Below, in pieces: positions 7,852-18,107 of a stretch of DNA of 64,000 nucleotides; the first letter of the stretch is position 1; each line of letters begins with the position of its first letter. The stretch comes from G963701675 sp963701675 (GTDB taxonomy: Bacteria; Planctomycetota; Planctomycetia; Gemmatales; Gemmataceae). Location: contig OY969623.1 of NCBI GenBank assembly GCA_963701675.1, forward strand, positions 4,588,001-4,652,000, in the 5' to 3' direction. The notes beneath the pieces are model-generated. The model was not told the DNA's origin. It saw only the letters and a program-made list of their open reading frames with translations, and ran no database searches. The translations under genes and the position numbers were made by a program.

Positions 7852-10755
7852 TTATTTCAAATTCAACGAAAGCGAATCAAACGCCGCTTCGGCCGTTTCG
7901 GCAACTGCGAGGCGGCCAATGCGACGAATCGCATGATTCCGTTCGGGCGACTTCACGGCTTCTGTCTTCTCCACGCGCATCGCGGTCGCGTCGCGGGAAA
8001 CGGGTACCTGCGCACAAAACGCTGGCGCTTCCATTGCGGCGTCGTCCAACTTCTGCAATGCAAGTCTTCTATCGGCGGACGGGCCGTCGCCAACCGGCAG
8101 CGGCGCCGGCCAATCGGCGACGTTGAAGAGCACCGCCACGCCGTTGGCACTGGTCACCAGGAGGTCGGCGAAGCCGTCGTTGTTTACATCCGCGGCTGCC
8201 AGCCAGCGCAGGTTGTAGGCGACGGCGTAGTGCTGCGGTGTTTGGAACTGGCCGTCGCCGTTGCCTAGGATGACGCTGACGATGCCGCCGCCAAAGTTCG
8301 CCACGGCGACGTCTGGCCGGCCGTCGTTATTAAAATCGCCGGCAACGACGTGTTGCGGCGAAGCGCCGACGCCGAGCCATAACGGTGCTTGAAACGTGCC
8401 GTCGCCGTTGTTGAACAAGAAACTAATCGTCCCCGCAGCCACGTTATTGGCCACGACAAGGTCGGGATCGCCGTCGAGGTCGAAGTCCGCCACGGCCAAC
8501 GCCCAGGCACTGGCCCCGGCCGGGTAGCTCACCGGCGGCTGAAACGTGCCGTCACCAACTCCCAGGAGAATGCTCACCGTGCCGTTAGAATTGGCGGACG
8601 CCAAGTCGAGTTGACCGTCACCGTTCAGGTCGGTAGCCAGTACCGCCTGTGAGAAAACGCCGGCGTCATATGTCGCCGAGGGTTCGAGGAAACCCGTGCC
8701 GTTGCCGAACACTACCTTGAGGCCGCCAGTGCCGGAAGTTTGAGCAACCGCCAGATCGCGCCAACCGTCGTTATTGAAGTCGCCGCTAGCGAGGGCGCCG
8801 GTCTTCGCCTCGAAATCGTTAGCGCGCACGGCGGCAAATAGGCCATCGGAGGAATTCATAAACACATACATCTTTGGCTGGAAGGAGGCACGATCCGAAA
8901 CAAGCAGTTCCAAATCGTTGTCGCCGTCGAGGTCTGCCGAGATGATCTCGGTCGGTTCCGGCAGGCTTACGTAAAGTTGGGGAGCTTGAAAAGTTCCATC
9001 GCCGTTGTTACGAAGGATCGACACGTCTCCAGCTCCGCGCGGGAAGTTTTCATCCCAACGGGCGATAGCGATGTCGAGGTCACCGTCGTTATCGAAGTCG
9101 CCGATAGTTGAATTGCGCGGGTCCAATTCCGTCTGGATATTTGCGGGAGCTTGAAAAGTCCCGTCGCCGTTGCCGAAGAAAATCTTGAGGGGATCACCAG
9201 AGAAAGTGGTGGCACATACAACTAGATCGGCACTGCCGTCACCGTTAAGGTCTCCAGCCTTGACGTCGTATGGAGTGCCGTAATTGAGAATAATCGGCGC
9301 CTGAAAAGTCCCGTCGCCGTTGCTAAGCCGAATGTTGATCGGATCAACCGGATGAGAATCGCCCCAGTCGATCAGGTCGGAGAAACCGTCTGCATCAATG
9401 TCGTGCACCAGCATGCCGTGCGGATCATAGCCCGCCGTGATTTTAAGCATGACTTTGAAAGTGCCATTGCCGTTGCCCAAAACCATCCACACATCGCCCG
9501 GCTGGTCGCAACCGCCGGTCCCTAAATCCTCATTGCCGTCGTTATCAAAATCGCCGAGGCTGACATAGCAGCCCTTTCCGCCGTGGTTGATAGGGGCAAG
9601 AAACGAACCATCGCCATTGCCGAACAGGACTTTCGACCCGGTCACAAGGTCGGGAATGCCATCGCTATTGAGGTCGCCGACTGTCACGGTCCATGCTTCG
9701 GCGCCGGTATCCAAGGCAACGGGTTCGGCAAAGTCACCGCCACCGATGCCGAAATGGATGTACAACGTTCTTTCCCAAAAGCCGCTGCCATACCCTGAGC
9801 CTTGCACGACATCGGGATTTCCATCTCCATTAAGATCAGCCACGGCCAGACTCTGAGCTTCGTCAATCGACGTAAAGGTCCTCACCTTTTGGAATAACTC
9901 AGCGTCCTGGGTTCCCACGGCGACGGAGACATTGCCGACGTAATCCGGGTCTGTTGAAACTGCCAAGTCGATTATGCCGTCGTTGTTGAAGTCGTCTGCC
10001 AACGAGTTCCGCTCACCGCCATCGGCGGAGAAACTGCCGAGAGATTGGAAAGTGCCGTCTCCAACGCCGCCGTGCAAGCGGACACCATTGGTATTGCCGG
10101 TCCCCGCGAAGTCGAGTTGCCCATCACCGGTGAAGTCGGCAACCGCGATATATTGGGTCGCACCGCCATATCGCGTCGGCGACGGTGGAAAGCCGCCCGA
10201 ACCGTTGTTGAGCATCACGGTCACGGTGCCGATTCCGCCCACCGTATTGACGATGCCTATGTCGGCGACTCCATCGCCGGTGTAATCCACGACGGAAAGG
10301 CCGGCGGCATTTATGCCGCTGTCGTGCCATTGCACCGGTTCAAACAAACCGTCGATGGTCCCTCGGAGGATGCCGACACTTTGAAACGGACCCGGTGTCT
10401 TCAGAACGACAATGTCCAGCAGTGCGTCGTCGTTGGTATCGGCTACCTCCACGCTACCGGGAGTTGTGCCTACCACGTAGTAAAGAGGATTGTGAAACGT
10501 CCCGTCGCCGTTGCCGAAGAACACATTCACATTGGTGCCGGGGAACTTATTGTCGACAAGCTTATCGATCGCCACAAAGTCGAGTTTGTTATCGAAGTCG
10601 AAATCGGCGACGATCACATCCCCCGGCGACGACAAGCCAGTGAAGGTCCAATCGCTCACAAAAGTGCCGTCACCTTGACCGAGGAAAAGCGTGACGCGAG
10701 TGTTGAACGGAGTGCACCAATTGGTATTGCAGTTGACTTCATAGCCGCTGGCCAC
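7852..10755 (-). CDS. FG-GAP propeller protein (B), C-terminal piece after frameshift
   Basis: A 967-residue frame that is the continuation of the piece at 10656-11345. The frame stays open upstream to about 10842, where it joins the N-terminal piece through a two-base insertion, so the listed GTG-type start is not a biological start. It contains tandem FG-GAP repeats throughout, then FNVADWPAPLPVGDG near residue 870, and ends AVAETAEAAFDSLSLNLK. The joined protein would be 1163 residues, the same size as its paralogues E and F. Gene A follows 37 bases downstream. Confidence 0.85.
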   Translation of the reverse strand: MASGYEVNCNTNWCTPFNTRVTLFLGQGDGTFVSDWTFTGLSSPGDVIVADFDFDNKLDFVAIDKLVDNKFPGTNVNVFFGNGDGTFHNPLYYVVGTTPGSVEVADTNDDALLDIVVLKTPGPFQSVGILRGTIDGLFEPVQWHDSGINAAGLSVVDYTGDGVADIGIVNTVGGIGTVTVMLNNGSGGFPPSPTRYGGATQYIAVADFTGDGQLDFAGTGNTNGVRLHGGVGDGTFQSLGSFSADGGERNSLADDFNNDGIIDLAVSTDPDYVGNVSVAVGTQDAELFQKVRTFTSIDEAQSLAVADLNGDGNPDVVQGSGYGSGFWERTLYIHFGIGGGDFAEPVALDTGAEAWTVTVGDLNSDGIPDLVTGSKVLFGNGDGSFLAPINHGGKGCYVSLGDFDNDGNEDLGTGGCDQPGDVWMVLGNGNGTFKVMLKITAGYDPHGMLVHDIDADGFSDLIDWGDSHPVDPINIRLSNGDGTFQAPIILNYGTPYDVKAGDLNGDGSADLVVCATTFSGDPLKIFFGNGDGTFQAPANIQTELDPRNSTIGDFDNDGDLDIAIARWDENFPRGAGDVSILRNNGDGTFQAPQLYVSLPEPTEIISADLDGDNDLELLVSDRASFQPKMYVFMNSSDGLFAAVRANDFEAKTGALASGDFNNDGWRDLAVAQTSGTGGLKVVFGNGTGFLEPSATYDAGVFSQAVLATDLNGDGQLDLASANSNGTVSILLGVGDGTFQPPVSYPAGASAWALAVADFDLDGDPDLVVANNVAAGTISFLFNNGDGTFQAPLWLGVGASPQHVVAGDFNNDGRPDVAVANFGGGIVSVILGNGDGQFQTPQHYAVAYNLRWLAAADVNNDGFADLLVTSANGVAVLFNVADWPAPLPVGDGPSADRRLALQKLDDAAMEAPAFCAQVPVSRDATAMRVEKTEAVKSPERNHAIRRIGRLAVAETAEAAFDSLSLNLK

Positions 10756-11345
10756 GAAGTCTTTGTTGCCGTCATTGTTGAAATCACCTGTAGTGACACC
10801 AAGCGCTTTCGTGCCGAGATTGTAACTGACGGCCGCCCCGAAGCTGTCCCGTCACCGTTGTTGATCAGAACACTAATGGTGGTCGTAGAGGAATTAACCA
10901 CCACGATGTCCAAAGAGCCATCGGCGTTGAAGTCGTTGACATCGATCGCCGTCGGCGAAGGGCCGGCGGCGTAGCTCTGTGGCCGGCGGAAGACGCCGGT
11001 CCCCGAGCCGCGCAAGATGCTCACGATGCCCGTGGATTGATTGGCCACGGCGATGTCGAGTTTGCCGTTGTTGTTGAAATCCGCGATAGCGAGGGAACTC
11101 GGGTTGGACCCGCCGCTGGGAAAACTCTTAGGTGGGTCAAACGAGCCGCCGCCCTGGTTGAGCAAGACGCTCACCATACCAGGCGTGGTGTGATTGGCGG
11201 TGACGATGTCATGGAGCCCATCCTCATTGACATCGGCCCCCGCGATAGCGACGGGCGAAGCGCCGGCCAGATAGGCAGGCAGCGCCGCGAAGCTCGGCAC
11301 GTCACGGCGCTCCAGTTGTTCCAAACGCAATCGTCGTCGAGCCAT
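10656..11345 (-). CDS. FG-GAP propeller protein (B), N-terminal piece
   Basis: The true start of gene B is the ATG at 11345, with GGAGG about nine bases upstream. The leader MARRRLRLEQLERRDVPSF carries the planctomycete extracellular motif, and FG-GAP repeats follow to about residue 165 (STTTISVLINNGDGT). After 10850 the frame reads unrelated sequence because the codons for an expected GDGSF carry two extra bases (about 10845-10850). The first 165 residues are nearly identical to those of genes F and G, including silent positions, so this end was recently copied or converted. If the indel is real, the cell would make a 229-residue secreted fragment. Confidence 0.85.
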   Translation of the reverse strand: MARRRLRLEQLERRDVPSFAALPAYLAGASPVAIAGADVNEDGLHDIVTANHTTPGMVSVLLNQGGGSFDPPKSFPSGGSNPSSLAIADFNNNGKLDIAVANQSTGIVSILRGSGTGVFRRPQSYAAGPSPTAIDVNDFNADGSLDIVVVNSSTTTISVLINNGDGTASGRPSVTISARKRLVSLQVISTMTATKTSWPAAMKSTAIPIGALRSTLASRFSSVKVTALL

Positions 11346-11390
11346 GAGACAAATCCTCCCCTGTTTATTGAATTCCGCATTGATGATGCT

Positions 11391-13085
11391 CTACAAACTC
11401 AAACGCTGCTCCAACACCCGGGCAACGCGCCGCGTCGCATACTTCGGGCGTGGCGCCGGTGGCCCATCACCGATCGGCAGCGGCGGCCAGTCGGCGGCGT
11501 TGATGGCCACTGCCACGCCGATCGACGACACGATCGCCAGGTCCGCGTAGCCGTCGCCGTTGTAGTCGGCAATCGCCGTGGCCTTTCCGCCTGGCGCATA
11601 AGTGCCAACGGCCTGGAACGAACCGTTGCCGTCGCCGCGCAGGGTGCTAACGCCGGCGACTCCGGCCACCACCAGGTCCAGCTTGCCGTCGTTGTCGAAG
11701 TCGCCCACCGTTACGCGCATTGGCGATTTAACGACAGCGAAATCTTCCGCCGATTGGAAAACGCCACCGACCAAGCCCAGAAGCACGCTGACCGTGTTCG
11801 AGGCATTGTTTGTCACGGCAAGATCTAAGCGACCGTCGCCGTTGAAGTCGCCAGTCGCGACATCCTGTGGAAACGAGCCGACCTCGTAACCGACCGGACC
11901 CTGGAACGAGCCATCGCCGTTGCCCAAGAGTACGTTAACACTCCCGTTGCCATTGTCCGCCACGGCCAAATCAACCTTGCCATCCAAGTTGAAATCGCCG
12001 CTCGTTACGGCATACGGAGTGACACCGGCAACAGAAGCCCCAGCGGCAAGGAACAGGCCGTCGCCTTGGCCGAGCATGGTGATAACGCTCTTGGGGTATC
12101 GGATCGTCACCGCGGCATCCGGTGTGCCGTCGTCGTCGAAATCACCCAGGGCCAATGAAGTCACGAACTCTCCTACGAGCGAAGTCTGCGGAGACTGAAA
12201 AGAACCGTCGCCGTTGCCGAGGAGAGTGACCAGGCGATCGCGTGTGTTGTCTGCGAGGATTACATCCGAACGACCGTCGCCATTCACATCCGTGACGACG
12301 GCATCGACGAGAGAACCACCGCCTGCATCGTCCGTCACGGGCGGCTGAAACGTGCCATCGCCGTTCCCCAGGAGAACGTGCAAGTCCCCCGACCCGGTGA
12401 CTGCAATATCTTCATTGTTGTCATCGTTAAAATCGCCGGCGACCACGGCGTTGAGTTGTGGGCCGACGGCATAGCCAACGGGCGCCTGGAACGTTCCGTC
12501 GCCGTTCCCGATCAACACCGTTATTCTGGCAAGAAGCGAATTGACTACGACCACATCTTGATTGCCGTCTTCGTTGAAATCTCCCAAGGCAATGGGTCCC
12601 GGCCTGAATTCGGCGAAGTAATTGACAGCGTTTTGGAAGGAGCCGTTGCCGTTGCCGACGAGCACACTGAGGCTGTTGCTAGGGTTGCCAAGTGTCACCG
12701 CCAAGTCTGTATTGCCATCGTTGTTAAAATCGGCGGCGACAATATCGAAAGGCGACGAGGTGACCACATAGCTGTCAGCTATGGAGAACGTGCCGTCACC
12801 ATTGCCGAGAAGAATACGGACGATATGGCTCGTGCCATTGTGGCCGGTGTGCGCCAAGTCTTGCCGCCCGTCTCCATTGAAATCGCCGACTGCCACCGCA
12901 GTGGGGAACATGGCGGTGTAGGTCGTTGCGACGACAAAGAATCCGTCCCCTTCACCAAGTAGCACTATGAGGCCAGGCCCCCCCAAAACCACGAGGTCTT
13001 CGGCGCCATCCTGGTTGAAGTCCCCGACAGCACTGTTATGGGGGTAATCCGGGCCCGGCAAAGAGGTGCGCCCGAAAAGCTCCAT
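11391..13085 (-). CDS. FG-GAP propeller protein (C), C-terminal piece after frameshift
   Basis: A 564-residue continuation of the piece at 13036-14622. It carries tandem GNGDGTF/DFNGDG repeats, then INAADWPPLPIGDGP and a short, arginine-rich tail (RRVARVLEQRLSL), the shortest tail of the eight propellers. The apparent ATG at 13085 lies inside the repeat codons GGG-GAT-GGA and is not a real start. The two pieces join by removing one T from the TTTT run on the coding strand (plus-strand AAAA at 13075-13078), giving GDGAFGRTSLPGPDYP and a 1076-residue protein. Gene B starts 45 bases downstream. Confidence 0.85.
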   Translation of the reverse strand: MELFGRTSLPGPDYPHNSAVGDFNQDGAEDLVVLGGPGLIVLLGEGDGFFVVATTYTAMFPTAVAVGDFNGDGRQDLAHTGHNGTSHIVRILLGNGDGTFSIADSYVVTSSPFDIVAADFNNDGNTDLAVTLGNPSNSLSVLVGNGNGSFQNAVNYFAEFRPGPIALGDFNEDGNQDVVVVNSLLARITVLIGNGDGTFQAPVGYAVGPQLNAVVAGDFNDDNNEDIAVTGSGDLHVLLGNGDGTFQPPVTDDAGGGSLVDAVVTDVNGDGRSDVILADNTRDRLVTLLGNGDGSFQSPQTSLVGEFVTSLALGDFDDDGTPDAAVTIRYPKSVITMLGQGDGLFLAAGASVAGVTPYAVTSGDFNLDGKVDLAVADNGNGSVNVLLGNGDGSFQGPVGYEVGSFPQDVATGDFNGDGRLDLAVTNNASNTVSVLLGLVGGVFQSAEDFAVVKSPMRVTVGDFDNDGKLDLVVAGVAGVSTLRGDGNGSFQAVGTYAPGGKATAIADYNGDGYADLAIVSSIGVAVAINAADWPPLPIGDGPPAPRPKYATRRVARVLEQRLSL

Positions 13086-14622
13086 CCCCTTTGCCGAAGA
13101 GAACGCTTACCGTGCCGCTCGTGTTCGCAGTAACGAGATCGAGGTGATCGTCGCCGTCGACATCGGCAGTCGTGATCGACCGCAAACCGGGTGCCATCAC
13201 ATAGCTTGCTTTTGTCGGAAACGTTCCGTCGCCCGTACCCAGAAGTACCGTGACGTCGTCGTCGCTGCTTCCAATATTGGCTACTGCGATGTCGAGCGCC
13301 CCGTCTTCGTTGAAATCCCCAAGTGTCACCGCTCTAGGGCCCGGACCAACAGCGTAGTGTTGCGGCGCCTGGAAGCTTCCATCTCCGTTGGCCAAGAGGA
13401 TTTTCATTCCCGCGCCGACCACGACCAGGTCGACATTGCCGTCCCCGTTCAAATCTCCCTGGGCCGCGGCTTCCGGATTTTCCCCGGCTGGGACAATAGT
13501 GGCGCCCAAGAGATTGCCGCCACCGATGCTACGCAGCACGCCGACCGCATTCGACCCGCCGTTAACCGAGACGACGTCCTGCAAGCCGTCCGCATCCAAG
13601 TCCACAGCGACGACGGCATTTGGAAACATGCCGCTCGCGTAGCTGACGAACGTGGGGAAAGTCAGGTTGCCTTCGCCTTTCAAAATGCTGACGGTTCCGC
13701 CGTCGTTGGCGACAGCGAGGTCGAGACGGCCGTCGGCATCGAAATCGCCGGTGGCCACTTCGTTAGGAGAAGGCCCGGCGGCGAAAGATTGCGGGGCGCG
13801 GAAACGTCCCGTGCCCGTGCCGCGCAGAATGCTGACCGTCCCCGCCGCGGTATGATTTGCCACGGCCAAATCGGCTTTGCCGTCGTTGTTGTAATCGCCG
13901 ATGGCCACGCCCCACGCGTCCGAACCGGCGGCAAATGTCTTCTTCGGTTGAAACGTCCCGTCGCCGTTTCCCAAACCCACGTTGACGGTGCCGTTCTGAT
14001 GGGCCGTGACGATGTCAAGGTTGCCGTCGTTGTTGATGTGATCAACGGCGATGGCCAACGGTTGTGAAGATACAAGAAACGCCACCGGGTTTTGTAAGGT
14101 GCCGTCGCCATTGCCGACGAGCACGAGTACGCTCGCGCCGCCAACATTGTTTGTTACTGCGACATCGCGACGGCCATCGTTATTGAAGTCGCCGGTCGCT
14201 ATCGCCGTGAGGTTCTGGCCGGCGTTGTGGAAAATCTCGGACCCGAACGCCCCACCGCCCTGGCCGAGCAGGACATCTACTGAGCCGTCCGAATTGGCGG
14301 TCGTCAGGTCGGCAAAACCGTCGCCATTGAAATCATCGGAAGCGAGAGCGACCGGGGTTGGCCCGGCGAATGACTCGATGGATGGGCCAAAAACGCCGCC
14401 ACCTTGGTTCAGCAGAACGCTGACGCCCGGGAACGTGGCGGTAGCGATGTCCCAAAGGCTATCGTTGTTGAAGTCGGCGACAGTCACGCCAATCGGCGAG
14501 TCGCCCACCGGATACGACGAGGCCGCGATGAAACTCGGCACATCTCGGCGCTCCAACGTTTCCAAACGTAACCGCGTTCGCCGAATCTTGGCCACGAGTC
14601 GAGAATTCTTGGGGGCCATCAA
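13036..14622 (-). CDS. FG-GAP propeller protein (C), N-terminal piece
   Basis: Start ATG at 14622 (a second ATG follows immediately) with GAGGAG upstream. The leader is MMAPKNSRLVAKIRRTRLR followed by LETLERRDVPSF, the planctomycete extracellular motif. The rest is FG-GAP repeats of 45-60 residues with DFNNDGxxD calcium-loop signatures. The last 15 residues of this piece are out of frame, after the one-base insertion at 13075-13078. The gene lies 33 bases after gene D. It is more diverged from B, F and G than these are from each other, so it is an older duplicate. Confidence 0.86.
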   Translation of the reverse strand: MMAPKNSRLVAKIRRTRLRLETLERRDVPSFIAASSYPVGDSPIGVTVADFNNDSLWDIATATFPGVSVLLNQGGGVFGPSIESFAGPTPVALASDDFNGDGFADLTTANSDGSVDVLLGQGGGAFGSEIFHNAGQNLTAIATGDFNNDGRRDVAVTNNVGGASVLVLVGNGDGTLQNPVAFLVSSQPLAIAVDHINNDGNLDIVTAHQNGTVNVGLGNGDGTFQPKKTFAAGSDAWGVAIGDYNNDGKADLAVANHTAAGTVSILRGTGTGRFRAPQSFAAGPSPNEVATGDFDADGRLDLAVANDGGTVSILKGEGNLTFPTFVSYASGMFPNAVVAVDLDADGLQDVVSVNGGSNAVGVLRSIGGGNLLGATIVPAGENPEAAAQGDLNGDGNVDLVVVGAGMKILLANGDGSFQAPQHYAVGPGPRAVTLGDFNEDGALDIAVANIGSSDDDVTVLLGTGDGTFPTKASYVMAPGLRSITTADVDGDDHLDLVTANTSGTVSVLFGKGDGAFRAHLFAGPGLPP

Positions 14623-14655
14623 ACAACTCCTCGAGAGAAAGGGAAGATCTCGTTT

Positions 14656-14931
14656 CTAAAACACCTCTAACAAAATGGAATCGAACGCCGCGTCGGTTGC
14701 TTTGGCATTCGCGATGCGGGCCATGTGCCGTGCGCCACTCGTTGGGCGGGGCAATTTTGTTGTTTCGTTCGGTTCCAGTGGCCTCATCGCCGTTGCTGAT
14801 GATACCGGCCGCGATGTCGGAACGGGCCGCACTACGATTGGCGTGTCAGTGCCCGCCGGCGCCAGTCCGTCTTTGGCGGACGGCCCGTCGCCGATCGGTA
14901 GGGGCAACGCCCAATCGGCGGCATTGAGCAC
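14656..14931 (-). CDS. FG-GAP propeller protein (D), C-terminal tail after frameshift
   Basis: A 91-residue tail piece that reads LNAADWALPLPIGDGPSA, then a threonine- and proline-rich linker, and ends ATDAAFDSILLEVF, close to the end of gene B (EAAFDSLSLNLK). The frame is open upstream to about 15075 and includes one more repeat (SADFNGDGFPDLAVQYG), so the GTG start at 14931 is only formal. It joins the large piece at 15048-18107 through a two-base insertion in CCCC at 15080-15083. Confidence 0.8.
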   Translation of the reverse strand: MLNAADWALPLPIGDGPSAKDGLAPAGTDTPIVVRPVPTSRPVSSATAMRPLEPNETTKLPRPTSGARHMARIANAKATDAAFDSILLEVF

Positions 14932-15047
14932 AATCTTCAGGCTGCCCGTACCGGGAGGATTCGAACTGCTACTGCCGTACTGGACCGCCAGGTCGGGAAA
15001 GCCATCGCCGTTGAAATCTGCGCTGACGATTTGCTGCGGCGTGTTCC

Positions 15048-18000
15048 CTATGGGGATGGTGAAAGCGACGACAAAGCTGCCCCGTCACCGTTGCCCATGA
15101 GGACGGTAGCATTGTCGTCTCCCTCGTTGGCGGTGGCGAGATCGAGAATGCCGTCCAAGTTGAAATCCGCGGCGACGATCGACCTGGGACTTGACCCGAC
15201 CGGGTAGTTCACCGGCGAGTTGAAAGTTCCGTTGCCGTTGCCCAGCAAGATGGCGACCTGGCCTGGAGCTCCGGAATAGAGCGGGTCCCACGAGGTCGTC
15301 GCCACGTCGAGGTCTCCGTCGGCATCGAAATCTCCGACTGCCAACCCATACGGCGTGGCGCCGCCTGGGATGCTCACGGCTGATTGGAAAGTTCCATTGC
15401 CGTTGCCGAGAAGGAGACGTACGGTCCCACTCAGATTGGAAGCGATCAGATCGAGGAATCCATCTTCGTTGAAATCGGCTGCCTCGACGTCGCCCGTCCC
15501 GCCGTTTCCGGTGGGATACACGACGGGCGTACTATAGAGGCCGCCGCTGATACCCAAAAGAACGCTGACCGAGCCTGCGTAGGTCGGTGACGAGCCAAAA
15601 TGAGCCGACGTGAGGTCCGGAATCCCGTCACCATTGAAATCCCCGGTGGTAATCGCACGGTTGTTCGGATTCAAGTTGTCAATCAGGAACCCCCGCGCCG
15701 CATCAAAGCCGTCCGGTGTGCCCAAGAGGATCGTATTGCGAACCACTAAATCCTGCCGGCCGTCGCCGTTGAAATCCGCGACCGCCCCGTCGACGTGCGG
15801 GCCGCTGAAAGACTGCTCGTCGCTGAGGCGGTGCTCGACGGCAAACGTGCCGTCTCCATTCCCCACAAGCACTCCGACGACACCCTGTGTGTTTTGTGCC
15901 ACGTCGGCCGCGCCGTCGCTATTAAAGTCGCCGATCTTGACTCGAGCGCCGCCCACGGTTGGATAGGCTTGCGCGACCCCGAATAATCCGTTGCCCGCCC
16001 CCATGCGGATGACGACGGAATCATAGTCGCCCATGGCGAGGTCCCAGATACCGTCGCCGTTGAAGTCGGCCGTTGCCAGGTCCAAGTCCGTGAGGTTCAG
16101 CGCGGCGGAGGTCCACTGCCCCGGCTTGAATGTGCCGTCGCCATTGCACAAGAGCGTGACGATGCGATTGGTGGTTGTCGGTAAAGTTTCAGAAACGGCG
16201 ATATCATCGATCCCATCACCGTTGAAGTCAGCCGCCACGATGCTCTTCAAGTCGTAAGTCGAGAAGTAAAGAGCGCCGGCATATAGGAACGTACCGTTGC
16301 CCTGGTTCAAATGAAGTTCGACAGTATACTGCGTGCTTCGTTGCGACACCGCAAGATCGGGAAAGCCGTCGCCATTGAAGTCACCCGCGGCGAAGTCCTC
16401 AGTGAACTGCGCGCTATAACTGGCCGCGGCTTTGAACGTGCCGTTGCCGTTTCCCAGAAGCACCTTGAACGAGCTGGAGAGAATTCCATGTCTCGCCACG
16501 AGGTCGAGGTTGGCGTCGCCGTTGAGGTCCAGCAGCAGCAGTTCGTCTCCGGGCGCCGCCGGACCATACATCGGCGACTTGAACGTGCCGTCGCCGTTAC
16601 CCAACAGCACCGCAGGTCCACCGTCGTTGGCAACCACTAGATCGGCCTTGCCATCGCCGTCCACGTCCCCAGCCACGGCGGAATTGTACGCGGGTATTCC
16701 GCTTACTTTGGGAGCGGTGTCGAACGTGCCGTCGCCATTCGCTTTCACAATGCCCAAGTCGATTGCGATGGTGAGGGGATTGACGAAGTTCTTCAAATCG
16801 AGGTCGCTGTCGTTGTCCACGTCGTGGGTAATCGCGAACTGCCCACCGCCGCCCCATGCGTCGATCGCGGCTTGAAATTGAGTGCCCGACCCTCCAAGGA
16901 AAACCTTCATGGGCTTTCCGGCCGCCGCGGTGGCGAAGTCGGGATCGCCGTCGCCGTTGAGATCGGCCACCGTGACATGTCGGCCGCCGCCCGTGCCTAG
17001 CGTGGGAGGCACGACAAACGAACCGTCACTGCTTCCCGGCAGAACCGTCACATAGTCGGCACTCGAGCTTGCGGCAGCAAGGTCGCGGAACCCGTCTCCG
17101 GTGACATCGAGCACCGCGATCGAGGTCGCAATGCTTCCGTAATACTGCGCCGCCTTGAAGCTGCCGTTCCCGTTATTCAGCAAGACGCCGACGGGCGTGC
17201 CGCTATTGCGAACCGCCGCGATGTCCAGGTCGCCGTCATGATCGAGATCGTCCACGTCGACCGAGGCGAGGAATGCGCCGACGAAGAGAATTAACGGCGC
17301 TTGGAAGGTGCCGTCGCCGTTGCCAAGACGAACTTCCACGTCGCCGGTGGACTGACCGACGGCGACATCGAGATTGCCGTCCGAGTTGAAATCTCCGGCC
17401 GCAACGTCGACCGGCGAGCCACCGACGTAGCTCGCGCCCGACACGAAACTCCCGGTCCCCGTCCCAAGTAGCACCGCGACCCGGTCGCTGCCGACCGCAA
17501 CAAGATCGTCTAATCCGTCGCCACTAAACTCTCCGCTAATCACCGAGAGCGCGCCGGCGCCGATGTTATAACTCGTCACGGCGCCGTAGGTCCCGTCGCC
17601 GTTGTTGACCAACACGCTGACGGTGGTTGCGGTTGAGTTGGCGACGGCGAGGTCGAATCGCCCGTCACCCGTGAATTCACCGTAGGTCACCGAAGTCGGC
17701 GACGGACCCGCCGGGTAGCTGACCGGCCTGCGAAACGCGCCGCTGCCAGAGCCGCGTAACACGCTGACGGTATCGCTTGCGGAATTTGTCACGACCACGT
17801 CTAGCGTGCCGTTGGCGTTAAAGTCCTCGACGGCGATTGAGCTGGGACTATTCCCGCCTGCGGGGAAGCTCTTGAATGGCGCGAAAGTACCGCCGCCGTT
17901 GTTCAGCAACAAACTCACCTTGCCGGGCGTGGTCTTATTCGCGGCCACCAGATCGAGTCGGCCGTCGCCGTTAAAATCGCCGCCTGCTACTGCGGCGGGC

Positions 18001-18107
18001 GAGTCCCCGATGGGAATCGGGGACGGCGTAAAGAAACTGGGAAGGTCGCGGCATTCCAGCAATTCCAGGGTCACTCGGTGGAACCGACGTGTAGTCTTGC
18101 GAATCAT
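15048..18107 (-). CDS. FG-GAP propeller protein (D), main piece
   Basis: A 1019-residue frame containing nearly the whole protein; the joined product would be 1149 residues. The leader MIRKTTRRFHRVTLELLECR carries a variant planctomycete motif, LELLECRDLPSF, with Cys replacing the usual Glu/Arg pairing. Tandem FG-GAP repeats with DFNGDGxxDLAV loops run to the frameshift. The ATG at 18107 overlaps the TGA of gene E by four bases (ATGA), so translation is coupled to E. The break at 15080-15083 lies in codons for an expected GDGSF, the same codon position and size of insertion as in gene B. Confidence 0.88.
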   Translation of the reverse strand: MIRKTTRRFHRVTLELLECRDLPSFFTPSPIPIGDSPAAVAGGDFNGDGRLDLVAANKTTPGKVSLLLNNGGGTFAPFKSFPAGGNSPSSIAVEDFNANGTLDVVVTNSASDTVSVLRGSGSGAFRRPVSYPAGPSPTSVTYGEFTGDGRFDLAVANSTATTVSVLVNNGDGTYGAVTSYNIGAGALSVISGEFSGDGLDDLVAVGSDRVAVLLGTGTGSFVSGASYVGGSPVDVAAGDFNSDGNLDVAVGQSTGDVEVRLGNGDGTFQAPLILFVGAFLASVDVDDLDHDGDLDIAAVRNSGTPVGVLLNNGNGSFKAAQYYGSIATSIAVLDVTGDGFRDLAAASSSADYVTVLPGSSDGSFVVPPTLGTGGGRHVTVADLNGDGDPDFATAAAGKPMKVFLGGSGTQFQAAIDAWGGGGQFAITHDVDNDSDLDLKNFVNPLTIAIDLGIVKANGDGTFDTAPKVSGIPAYNSAVAGDVDGDGKADLVVANDGGPAVLLGNGDGTFKSPMYGPAAPGDELLLLDLNGDANLDLVARHGILSSSFKVLLGNGNGTFKAAASYSAQFTEDFAAGDFNGDGFPDLAVSQRSTQYTVELHLNQGNGTFLYAGALYFSTYDLKSIVAADFNGDGIDDIAVSETLPTTTNRIVTLLCNGDGTFKPGQWTSAALNLTDLDLATADFNGDGIWDLAMGDYDSVVIRMGAGNGLFGVAQAYPTVGGARVKIGDFNSDGAADVAQNTQGVVGVLVGNGDGTFAVEHRLSDEQSFSGPHVDGAVADFNGDGRQDLVVRNTILLGTPDGFDAARGFLIDNLNPNNRAITTGDFNGDGIPDLTSAHFGSSPTYAGSVSVLLGISGGLYSTPVVYPTGNGGTGDVEAADFNEDGFLDLIASNLSGTVRLLLGNGNGTFQSAVSIPGGATPYGLAVGDFDADGDLDVATTSWDPLYSGAPGQVAILLGNGNGTFNSPVNYPVGSSPRSIVAADFNLDGILDLATANEGDDNATVLMGNGDGAALSSLSPSP

